From NCBI GenBank assembly GCA_021202325.1, contig JAJQDF010000296.1, positions 1 to 5,606 on the forward strand: 5,606 nucleotides of DNA, written 5' to 3'. Shown piece after piece: positions 1 to 5,553 of the stretch (the first letter of the stretch is position 1; every line of letters starts with the position of its first letter). The DNA is from Clostridiales bacterium. Lineage in GTDB: Bacteria > Bacillota > Clostridia > Lachnospirales > Anaerotignaceae. The notes beneath the pieces are model-generated. The model did not search any database and was not told the DNA's origin. It saw only the letters and a program-made list of their open reading frames with translations. The position numbers and the translations under genes were made by a program.

Positions 1-1
1 T

Positions 2-577
2 ATGAAAGAAGCAAAGGAATATTTTGATAATATAGCACCTAAGTGGGATTCATTCAGCCTGAACAATCCCGAAGGCGTGAGAACCGTAATAAATCTCTGC
101 GGGCTGAAGGAAGGCTGTAAGGTTGCCGACATAGGCTGCGGAACAGGCGTACTTTTTAATGACATACTTTCAAAATCGCCGTCGGAGCTGTGGGGAATCG
201 ACCTCTCGGATAAAATGCTGGAAGAAGCAGCAAGGAAATATACCGACAGCCGAATAAAGTTATGGGCAGGCAGCTTTGAGGACTTTAGCGAAGGGAATTT
301 TGATGCGGCCTTTGTATACAGAGCCTATCCCCATTTCCCGGATAAGGCCGCCTTTGCCAAAAAGCTGGCCTCAATCCTTAAGCCCGGCGGCCGCTTTATA
401 ATTGCCCACAACGAAAGCCGCCATGTCGTGAACCACAGACATTCAAAGGGTGCGGCGGATATATCGGATATTCTGGCCCCGGCAGCGGAGGAAAGCCGCA
501 ATTTTACAGAACTGTTTAACATCGATATCGTGGCTGACACCGATTATTTATATATTATTTCCGGGACAAAAATATGA
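2..577 (+). CDS. Class I SAM-dependent methyltransferase, substrate unknown
   Basis: This 191-residue protein is a small cytosolic Rossmann-fold methyltransferase. The SAM-binding motif I is clear (VADIGCGTG, residues 41-49). It is followed by the acidic ribose-binding strand (GIDLS, 65-69), a motif-IV-like region (FDAAFVYRAYPHF, about 100-112) and the post-motif strand LKPGGRFIIAH (126-136). The N-terminus (KEYFDNIAPKWD) is the usual start for such proteins, so the ATG at base 2 is probably the true start, although its ribosome binding site lies outside the window. The length suits a single catalytic domain with no fused partner. The C-terminal part is rich in charged and His residues (ESRHVVNHRHSKG, about 138-150). 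The fold is certain from the motifs. The methyl acceptor cannot be told from sequence, and the upstream neighbours that might have indicated it are not visible. The gene converges with the hydrolase on the other strand. Confidence 0.88.
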   Translation: MKEAKEYFDNIAPKWDSFSLNNPEGVRTVINLCGLKEGCKVADIGCGTGVLFNDILSKSPSELWGIDLSDKMLEEAARKYTDSRIKLWAGSFEDFSEGNFDAAFVYRAYPHFPDKAAFAKKLASILKPGGRFIIAHNESRHVVNHRHSKGAADISDILAPAAEESRNFTELFNIDIVADTDYLYIISGTKI

Positions 578-582
578 TATTT

Positions 583-613
583 GAGCCGGAGGCATGCTTA
601 GCATCTCTGGCTC
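583..613. terminator. Hairpin in the convergent gap, possible bidirectional terminator
   Basis: GAGCC (583-587) pairs with GGCTC (609-613). The stem continues for about 10 base pairs, including two G-T pairs, then a 2-base bulge and TGC/GCA around a TTA loop. It starts 5 bases after the methyltransferase stop and ends 7 bases before the hydrolase stop, where a shared terminator would be expected. The T-run is poor on both sides: TAATCTTT follows on +, and a TTTTT run on - appears only about 9 bases after the stem. It may therefore be a weak terminator or mainly a 3'-end stabiliser. Confidence 0.55.
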
Positions 614-620
614 TAATCTT

Positions 621-1556
621 TCACCAGCTTTTTATCGCTCTGATGGTTGCTTTTTCAACATCCCTTCTTGTTTTCTCACATTCCTTGGGATATTTTCTGC
701 CGGATTTAAATGCAATTCCCACAAACAGCCTCACCGCCAAATCTCCGCCAAAGGGCATTGCCTCTTTGAGCATTCCCTGCGGAAATACAAAATGCGTTCC
801 TCTCTTATAAATGTGAACTTCAAATTCTGTATTGCTTTCCTTTTCGGCAAGCCGTTTTTTCATGCGCCGTATATATTTGCAGGTATCCCAAAGGGTATCA
901 TCCTCTGCTCCGAATACAACTATTTTTGCCTTTATATTTTCAATGAGCATAAGCCCGTTTTCAAAGCCTGGCTGTTTTTCCATATGCCTGAACAACGGCA
1001 GTGAATATATTTCCCTATGCGCCCTCAATGCGGCTCCATATGTGGCATTGTAGTAATCCTCATCGCTCATGTTAAAGGGCGAATAGGGTACCGGCTTTCC
1101 TCTCCATGCTGCGCAGGACTGATTTTTTGCCGGCCATTCCGGAATATGTCCATCCTTTTTGCCTATGTAAAAGCCCTGCATGAGGAAATCGCTCGGAGTA
1201 TAGGCCAAAACAAGGGAAATATCCGGTATGTATGCCGCCGTCAAAAGGCTCAGCATTCCTGTAGTCGAACCGCCGGTAACTCCTATCTTTTTATTTCCGT
1301 GCGCAAGCAGCCATTTTGCCGCCTGCTCGTAGGTTTCAAGGGGAAAATTGTGCCAACCGCTGTATTTCAAATCCCGTCCGATAGGCGCAACGGCAAGCAC
1401 ATTGCACCCTGCCTTATTCAAATATTTTGCCGCAGCTTTTACAAGATTATCCCTATCGCTGTCCCCCAGTGACACTATTATTGCTTTATTTGTTTTCGTT
1501 TTGGCCGGGTAGTACATCCATGTGAATTTTCCGGCATAAATTCTGTGGCCGTACAT
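621..1556 (-). CDS. Alpha/beta hydrolase, BAAT / acyl-CoA thioester hydrolase C-terminal type
   Basis: This 311-residue protein has no signal peptide and is probably cytosolic. It is an alpha/beta hydrolase resembling the C-terminal domain of bile acid-CoA:amino acid N-acyltransferase and acyl-CoA thioesterases. Visible elements are the first core strand (KAIIVSLGDSD, about 24-34), the nucleophile elbow GVTGGSTTG (92-100) with Ser97, the acid loop FGAEDDTLWD (215-224) with Asp220 as likely acid, and His255 in RGTHFVFPQ. The EDDxLW pattern around the acid and the insertion between elbow and acid (about 125-205) point to the BAAT-C family rather than simple esterases. The residue two after the nucleophile is Thr, not the usual Gly. 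The start is well supported by AAGGAGG (1564-1570 read on -) 7 bases before the ATG. It is transcribed away from the thiamin operon from its own promoter. The substrate is unknown, and a general esterase, thioesterase or peptidase role is possible. Confidence 0.8.
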   Translation of the reverse strand: MYGHRIYAGKFTWMYYPAKTKTNKAIIVSLGDSDRDNLVKAAAKYLNKAGCNVLAVAPIGRDLKYSGWHNFPLETYEQAAKWLLAHGNKKIGVTGGSTTGMLSLLTAAYIPDISLVLAYTPSDFLMQGFYIGKKDGHIPEWPAKNQSCAAWRGKPVPYSPFNMSDEDYYNATYGAALRAHREIYSLPLFRHMEKQPGFENGLMLIENIKAKIVVFGAEDDTLWDTCKYIRRMKKRLAEKESNTEFEVHIYKRGTHFVFPQGMLKEAMPFGGDLAVRLFVGIAFKSGRKYPKECEKTRRDVEKATIRAIKSW

Positions 1557-1573
1557 ATTGTTTCCTCCTTTTA

Positions 1574-1587
1574 TTAGGTATATCTAA
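1574..1587. promoter_or_regulatory. Near-perfect palindrome at the hydrolase transcription start, candidate operator
   Basis: TTAGGTATATCTAA is a 14-bp palindrome with one mismatched pair (G1578/T1583). It begins 4 bases downstream of the -10 box of the minus-strand hydrolase promoter, so it covers the predicted start of transcription, where repressors commonly bind. The palindrome is seen directly; its role as an operator is inferred, and no regulator gene is in the window. In AT-rich intergenic DNA a short palindrome may be chance. Confidence 0.4.
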
Positions 1588-1591
1588 CATT

Positions 1592-1620
1592 ATTATATAC
1601 CCATACCCTACTGATGTCAC
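1592..1620 (-). promoter_or_regulatory. Sigma-A-type promoter of the hydrolase gene
   Basis: Read on the minus strand, GTGACA (1620-1615) matches the -35 consensus at five of six bases. It is followed by exactly 17 bases and a perfect TATAAT (1597-1592). Transcription would start near 1585, about 29 bases before the hydrolase ATG. It is back-to-back with the thiM promoter, with 21 bases between the two -35 boxes. Confidence 0.75.
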
Positions 1621-1641
1621 TATTTTTAGTCATTAATTTCG

Positions 1642-1670
1642 TTGACACAATTCTTTCTCTGCTGTAAAAT
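1642..1670 (+). promoter_or_regulatory. Sigma-A-type promoter of the thiM-thiED operon
   Basis: A perfect TTGACA (1642-1647), a 17-base spacer and TAAAAT (1665-1670) make a near-consensus promoter. The start would fall at about 1676-1678, so the riboswitch aptamer begins within a few bases of the RNA 5' end. A strong constitutive promoter fits control exerted downstream by the riboswitch rather than at initiation. Confidence 0.85.
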
Positions 1671-1680
1671 TAATTAGTAC

Positions 1681-1796
1681 GCAGGGGTGCTATGAATATA
1701 AACTTGTAAACAGGACTATATTCATTGGCTGAGACTACTACCCTTGATGTGCTTAAAGCACATCGCACCTATTCGGATAATGCCGATGCAGGGAGC
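1681..1796 (+). promoter_or_regulatory. TPP riboswitch (THI element) aptamer
   Basis: All the conserved THI-box pieces appear in order. GGGGTGC (1684-1690) supplies the P2 5' strand and GCACC (1765-1769) the 3' strand. The pyrimidine-sensing GGCTGAGA is at 1727-1734, followed by ACCCTT (1740-1745). The pyrophosphate arm is TCGG (1773-1776) / CCGA (1783-1786) enclosing ATAATG, followed by GCAGGGA (1788-1794). P3 is long: 1692-1700 pairs perfectly with 1717-1725. An optional 8-bp stem (1746-1753 with 1757-1764) sits between P3 and the P2 3' strand. P1 is minimal, with only GC (1681-1682) and GC (1795-1796) in register. TPP binding should stabilise this fold and let the terminator at 1808 form, shutting off thiM and the thiE-thiD fusion. 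Confidence 0.96.
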
Positions 1797-1807
1797 AAAA
1801 AATTCTT

Positions 1808-1838
1808 AAGGAAAACACCTGCGGCGTTTTCCTTTTTT
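1808..1838 (+). terminator. Riboswitch-controlled intrinsic terminator upstream of thiM
   Basis: AAGGAAAAC (1808-1816) pairs perfectly with GTTTTCCTT (1826-1834). After an A-C mismatch, CC/GG closes a TGC loop. T1833-T1838 supplies the U-run. It lies between the aptamer and the thiM ribosome binding site (GGAGG, about 1846-1850), so it indicates control by premature termination rather than occlusion of the Shine-Dalgarno. The mostly A-T stem is modest in strength, as expected for a conditional terminator. Confidence 0.85.
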
Positions 1839-1855
1839 CTTTATCGGAGGCAGTC

Positions 1856-2680
1856 ATGTTCGGCGAATATCTTGAAAATGTAAGGCGGAATTCACCGCTT
1901 ATACACAACATAACAAACTATGTAACGGCAAACGATGCCGCAAACATACTTCTGGCCTGCGGAGGCTCGCCAATCATGGCTGATGCCGAGGAAGAAGCCG
2001 AGGATATAACATCGGTCTGCGACGGACTATGCATAAACCTAGGCACGCTGAACCAGTCCAAGGTAGGCGCTATGCTTAAGGCCGGAAAAAAGGCCAATGA
2101 ACTGGGACATCCGATTGTTCTTGATCCCGTAGGTGCTGGCTCATCTGCCTTCCGCACCGAAAGCGCAAGGAAGCTTATGAACGAAGTCCGTTTCGATGCC
2201 ATTAGGGGCAATATAACCGAGATAAAAACTCTAGCGCTGGGAAAAGCAGGAGCCCATGGAGTCGATGCCGACAGCGCAGATATTGTAAATAAGGACAATA
2301 TCTCATCGGCAATTGCCTTTGCCAAGGCATTTTCTGCATCCTGTGGCGCTGTGATTGTCATTTCCGGGGCAGAGGATATTGTTTGCTCTGCCTGCAAGGC
2401 CTACGTTATTAAAAACGGCCACCCCATTATGTCCCGTATAACCGGAAGCGGCTGTATGCTCTCCGCACTGACAGCGGCATATATCACCGCCAACAAAGGT
2501 CACGGTCTTGAAGCCGCTGCGGCAGCTGCTGCGGCAATGGGAGTATGCGGCGAACTGGCCTATGAAAGGCTCCTTGTAACAGGCGGAGGAAATGCAACAT
2601 TCAGAAATTATTTAATCGATGCCGTTTTCAATATGGACGGCGATTTACTTGAAAGAAGGGCTAAATATGAAATTCAATAA
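1856..2680 (+). CDS. thiM: Hydroxyethylthiazole kinase ThiM
   Basis: ThiM phosphorylates 4-methyl-5-(2-hydroxyethyl)thiazole with ATP in the cytosol, salvaging the thiazole half of thiamin. The 274-residue length is normal for the family. Motifs seen are HNITNYV (17-23), GGSPIM (36-41), LDPVGAG (89-95), the RGNITEI stretch (117-123) and the anion-hole/catalytic motif TGSGC (196-200) with Cys200, then the C-terminal GNATFRNYLID (245-255). Residues 220-227 are eight consecutive alanines in the helix near the active site, an Ala-rich stretch typical of ThiM. The ATG at 1856 lies just after GGAGG with a short spacer. It is the first gene after the TPP riboswitch. Its last 14 bases overlap the start of the thiE-thiD fusion, suggesting translational coupling. 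Confidence 0.97.
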   Translation: MFGEYLENVRRNSPLIHNITNYVTANDAANILLACGGSPIMADAEEEAEDITSVCDGLCINLGTLNQSKVGAMLKAGKKANELGHPIVLDPVGAGSSAFRTESARKLMNEVRFDAIRGNITEIKTLALGKAGAHGVDADSADIVNKDNISSAIAFAKAFSASCGAVIVISGAEDIVCSACKAYVIKNGHPIMSRITGSGCMLSALTAAYITANKGHGLEAAAAAAAAMGVCGELAYERLLVTGGGNATFRNYLIDAVFNMDGDLLERRAKYEIQ

Positions 2681-4097
2681 GGAAAATTTACTGCTGTATG
2701 CGGTTACTGACAGAAGCTGGCTCAACGGAAAAACCGTTGCCGAGCAGGTCACCGAGGCTCTTGAAGGCGGCGCAACATTCATTCAGCTCCGTGAAAAGGA
2801 ACTGGGCTATGATGAATTTCTCGCCGAAGCAATAGAAATAAAAGCCATATGCAAGAAATACAATGTTCCCTTTGTTATAAATGACAATATTGACATTGCC
2901 ATAGCCTGCGACGCAGACGGCGTTCATGTCGGACAGAGCGATATGGAAGCCGGTGAAATCCGCAAAAAGCTTGGCCCGGATAAAATTATCGGAGTTTCCA
3001 CCCACACCGTAGAGGAAGCAAAAAGAGCTCAGGAAAGAGGTGCCGACTATCTCGGCGTAGGTGCGCCCTTCTCCACCAGCACAAAGGCCGATGCTGACAC
3101 GCTTTCATTCGGACTTATGAGCGACATATGTGCAGCAGTGGATATACCGGTCGTTGCAATCGGCGGAATAAATGCAGGCAATATGACCAAGCTTAAGGGA
3201 ATAGGCTTTGACGGCGTGGCACTGGTTTCTGCTATTTTTGCCGCCGACGATATTAAAGCGGCCTGCGAAAAGCTCCTTGCCATATCAAAAGAAACATTCT
3301 CTGTCAAGCCGGAAATTAAAAAGGTTCTTACCATTGCCGGCTCGGACTGCAGCGGCGGCGCCGGAATACAGGCCGACATAAAGACCATTACCGCCCACAA
3401 GCTCTATGCCATGAGCGCAATCACAGCCCTTACCGCCCAGAATACAACGGGAGTATACGGCATAATGGAGGCCACACCGGAATTTGTGGCAAATCAGCTT
3501 GACTGCATTTTCAGCGACATCAGACCTGATGCGGTTAAGATAGGCATGGTTTCAAACAGCAAAATAATAGAGGTTATCGTTGATAAGCTCAAGGAATACA
3601 AAGCCGAAAATATAGTTGTCGATCCCGTAATGGTTGCCACGAGCGGAAGCAAGCTCATTAGCGACGAAGCCAGCGAAGCCCTCATAGCAAAGCTTCTGCC
3701 CCTTGGAACGGTTATAACGCCCAACATTCCCGAGGCCGAGGTTCTCTGCGGCTTTGAAATAAAGAATACTGACGACATGATTAAAGCCGCCGAAAAGATT
3801 TCTACAATGGTAGACGGTGCAATATTGATAAAGGGCGGCCATCTTGTTTCAACGGCCACCGACCTTCTCTATAAGGACGGCGAGGTTTCCTGGTTCTCAG
3901 CCGAAAGGATTGACAACCCCAATACCCACGGCACAGGCTGCACGCTTTCATCGGCCATCGCCAGTAATCTGGCCAAGGGCTACAGCTTAAAGGAAAGTAT
4001 TGCCAATGCTAAGGCATACCTTACCGGAGCGCTGAAAACACAGCTTAATTTGGGCAAAGTCAGCGGTCCTCTCGAGCATACTTACTGGATTAAATAA
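2667..4097 (+). CDS. thiED: Bifunctional thiamin-phosphate synthase / HMP(-P) kinase (ThiE-ThiD fusion)
   Basis: This 476-residue protein fuses two thiamin enzymes. Residues about 1-210 are ThiE, which couples HMP-PP to HET-P to give thiamin phosphate. Its motifs are QLREK (40-44), IND (71-73), DGVHVGQSD (84-92), GAPFSTSTK (132-140) and AIGGI (164-168). Residues about 218-476 are ThiD, which phosphorylates HMP and HMP-P. Its motifs are TIAGSDCSGGAGIQAD (222-237), VVDPVM (317-322), TPNIPEAEVL (351-360), IKGGH (388-392, Lys389) and HGTGCTLSSA (421-430, catalytic Cys425). A short linker (about 211-217) joins them, so HMP-PP could pass between domains. I chose the ATG at 2667 over an in-frame ATG at 2619. 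The family N-terminus (LLLYAVTDRSW) begins just after it, AAGGG (2656-2660) lies 6 bases upstream, and the longer version would overlap thiM by 62 bases. The ThiE phosphate loop departs from the usual GPxxPTxTK, with Ala133 and Ser136 in place of the prolines. Both active sites otherwise look intact. Confidence 0.95.
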   Translation: MKFNKENLLLYAVTDRSWLNGKTVAEQVTEALEGGATFIQLREKELGYDEFLAEAIEIKAICKKYNVPFVINDNIDIAIACDADGVHVGQSDMEAGEIRKKLGPDKIIGVSTHTVEEAKRAQERGADYLGVGAPFSTSTKADADTLSFGLMSDICAAVDIPVVAIGGINAGNMTKLKGIGFDGVALVSAIFAADDIKAACEKLLAISKETFSVKPEIKKVLTIAGSDCSGGAGIQADIKTITAHKLYAMSAITALTAQNTTGVYGIMEATPEFVANQLDCIFSDIRPDAVKIGMVSNSKIIEVIVDKLKEYKAENIVVDPVMVATSGSKLISDEASEALIAKLLPLGTVITPNIPEAEVLCGFEIKNTDDMIKAAEKISTMVDGAILIKGGHLVSTATDLLYKDGEVSWFSAERIDNPNTHGTGCTLSSAIASNLAKGYSLKESIANAKAYLTGALKTQLNLGKVSGPLEHTYWIK

Positions 4098-4110
4098 TGA
4101 CCAAAAACAC

Positions 4111-4139
4111 AAATGTCCTCTTAAAGAGGACATTTTTTT
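4111..4139 (+). terminator. Strong intrinsic terminator of the thi operon
   Basis: AAATGTCCTC (4111-4120) pairs perfectly with GAGGACATTT (4126-4135) around a TTAAA loop, and seven T residues (4133-4139) follow. It lies 13 bases after the fusion gene stop and 1 base before the -35 box of hom, so it separates the two transcription units. Confidence 0.95.
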
Positions 4140-4140
4140 C

Positions 4141-4168
4141 TTGACATTGTAAAACTATATGATAAAAT
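4141..4168 (+). promoter_or_regulatory. Sigma-A-type extended -10 promoter of hom
   Basis: A perfect TTGACA (4141-4146) is followed by 16 bases and TAAAAT (4163-4168). TGA at 4160-4162 provides an extended -10 (TGn). Transcription would start near 4174-4176, leaving a leader of under 40 bases. That is too short for a T-box, attenuator peptide or riboswitch, so no RNA-level control of hom is visible. Confidence 0.85.
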
Positions 4169-4200
4169 GACTTTATCACACAATGAAAAGCTATAATATG

Positions 4201-4205
4201 AGGAG
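4201..4205 (+). promoter_or_regulatory. Ribosome binding site deciding the hom start
   Basis: AGGAG (4201-4205) lies 7 bases before the ATG at 4213 and 4 bases before the ATG at 4210. The in-frame ATG at 4183 has no Shine-Dalgarno, sits within about 10 bases of the predicted transcription start, and would place this site inside the coding region. The ATG at 4213 is therefore preferred. Confidence 0.8.
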
Positions 4206-4212
4206 AATAATG

Positions 4213-5508
4213 ATGAAGGAAAAAGTCAGAGTAGCCATACTTGGATTAGGAACTGTTGGAAGCGGCGTTTATAAAATAATTCAGAAACAGAAGGAGGAAT
4301 TCCCCTTCAAGGTAGGCGCCGATGTTGAGGTTGCAAAAATTCTTGTCAGAAATACCAAAAAAGCTCGTGAAGGCGTTGATATGAGCCTTATCACAGATAA
4401 ATGGGAAGATATTATTAATGACGAGAGCATTGATATTGTTGTCGAGGTTATGGGCGGCATTGAGCCTGCAAAGACCTATATTACGGAAGCACTGGAGCAT
4501 GACAAGCATGTTGTTACGGCCAATAAGGATCTTATCGCTGAACACGGCCATGAGCTTCTTGAGCTTGCCAAAGAACACAAATGCGACCTGCTTTTTGAAG
4601 CAGCTGTTGCAGGCGGTATTCCCATTATCAGACCGCTTAAGCAGTGCCTTGCGGCCAACAAAATTACAGAAATCATGGGTATCGTAAACGGTACAACAAA
4701 CTTCATTCTCACAAAGATGACCGATGAGGGCATGGAGTTTGCCGATGCGCTTCAGCTTACCACAGATTTAGGCTATGCAGAAGCCGATCCTACAGCAGAT
4801 ATAGAAGGACTTGATGCCGGAAGAAAGATTGCAATTCTTGCCTCCGTTGCATTCAATTTCAGGGTTACATTCTCGGATGTATATACTGAGGGTATTTCAA
4901 ATATCTCAGCAAAGGATATAAAATACGCCAAGGAGCTGGGCTGTGTAATAAAGCTCATTGCCACAGCTAAGAACAGCGACACAGGCATTGAGGTTCGTGT
5001 AACACCTATGTTTATCCCCAAGGCTCATCCCCTTGCTTCGGTTAACGATTCCTTCAATGCGGTATTCGTACACGGCGATTCCCTCGGAGACGCCATGTTC
5101 TACGGCAGAGGCGCCGGAGAACTTCCCACAGCAAGCGCAATAATGGGCGATGTAATAGATGTATGCAGAAACATGGCCTTCAACTGCAACGCCAGAATCG
5201 GCTGCACATGCTATAAGGATCTGCCTATCAAGTCAATCAACGACATTCAGAGCAAATATTTTGTACGCACGCTTCTTGAGGACCGTCCCGGAACCCTTGC
5301 TTCCGTTGCCAGCACATTCTCCAGCAACAACGCCAGCATAGACCAGATGGTTCAGAAGACAAAGTATCCCGGAACTGCCGAGGTTGTTTTCATTATCGAC
5401 AACGTGGAGGAAAGCCTTTTCAAGAGAGCTATCAGTGAGCTTCGTGCAATGCACTATGTAAAGGAAATTTCATCAATAATAAGAGTGCATAACGACTTGA
5501 ACTACTAA
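4213..5508 (+). CDS. hom: Homoserine dehydrogenase with C-terminal ACT domain
   Basis: The enzyme reduces aspartate semialdehyde to homoserine with NAD(P)H, the branch point to threonine, methionine and isoleucine. It is cytosolic. From the chosen start it is 431 residues, the normal length for the monofunctional Gram-positive type. The Rossmann nucleotide-binding loop is GLGTVGSG (11-18). VTANKDLI (101-108), NGTTNFILTKM (159-169) and GYAEADPTADIEGLDAGRK (187-205) are the catalytic-domain signatures, with the conserved lysines 105 and 205. GRGAGELPTASAIMGD (298-313) returns to the nucleotide domain. The C-terminal ACT domain (about 349-428, beginning YFVRTLLEDRPGTLA) suggests allosteric control, commonly by threonine. 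There is no aspartokinase fusion. It is a single-gene transcription unit here, with no thrB, thrC, asd or lysC adjacent in the visible part. Confidence 0.97.
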   Translation: MKEKVRVAILGLGTVGSGVYKIIQKQKEEFPFKVGADVEVAKILVRNTKKAREGVDMSLITDKWEDIINDESIDIVVEVMGGIEPAKTYITEALEHDKHVVTANKDLIAEHGHELLELAKEHKCDLLFEAAVAGGIPIIRPLKQCLAANKITEIMGIVNGTTNFILTKMTDEGMEFADALQLTTDLGYAEADPTADIEGLDAGRKIAILASVAFNFRVTFSDVYTEGISNISAKDIKYAKELGCVIKLIATAKNSDTGIEVRVTPMFIPKAHPLASVNDSFNAVFVHGDSLGDAMFYGRGAGELPTASAIMGDVIDVCRNMAFNCNARIGCTCYKDLPIKSINDIQSKYFVRTLLEDRPGTLASVASTFSSNNASIDQMVQKTKYPGTAEVVFIIDNVEESLFKRAISELRAMHYVKEISSIIRVHNDLNY

Positions 5509-5518
5509 AAACAACTGC

Positions 5519-5550
5519 GCCCCTGAGTCAATAAACTTCGGGGCATTTTT
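5519..5550. terminator. Terminator after hom, probably shared with the convergent gene
   Basis: GCCCC (5519-5523) pairs with GGGGC (5540-5544). After a T-C mismatch, GAGT (5525-5528) can pair with ACTT (5535-5538) around a 6-base loop. TTTTT (5546-5550) follows on +, giving hom a terminator 10 bases after its stop. Read on -, the stem is followed after several bases by TTGTTTTT (5514-5507), so it may also end the convergent gene that stops at 5554. Confidence 0.8.
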
Positions 5551-5553
5551 ATA

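Noticed and set aside
594..1472. Open frames on + of 73-151 codons opposite the hydrolase.
   Set aside because: They are antisense shadows of a clearly coding minus-strand gene: Cys/Phe/Ser-rich composition, no ribosome binding sites and no recognisable domain.
1615..1634. A small inverted repeat ACTA-TTTT-TAGT and a direct repeat of GTCA between the divergent promoters, considered as a shared operator.
   Set aside because: The arms are only 4 bp, do not extend, and overlap the -35 box; this is expected by chance in AT-rich DNA.
1918..2503. Minus-strand open frames of 159 and 66 codons opposite thiM.
   Set aside because: They lie antisense to strong thiM motifs, have Ala/Ser-rich low-complexity composition and no ribosome binding site; they arise from the codon bias of thiM.
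2619..2666. A longer N-terminus for the ThiE-ThiD protein, from the ATG at 2619.
   Set aside because: The extra 16 residues match nothing typical of ThiE, lie wholly inside thiM in another frame, and a better start with a ribosome binding site exists at 2667.
4183..4212. A 10-residue N-terminal extension of homoserine dehydrogenase, or a short leader peptide, from the ATG at 4183.
   Set aside because: It has no ribosome binding site, is too close to the transcription start, contains no Thr/Ile/Met run and no stop before hom, and spans the AGGAG used for the ATG at 4213.
4141..4212. A T-box, threonine attenuator or riboswitch upstream of hom.
   Set aside because: The leader after the predicted start is under 40 bases and has no conserved RNA motif or hairpin with a T-run.
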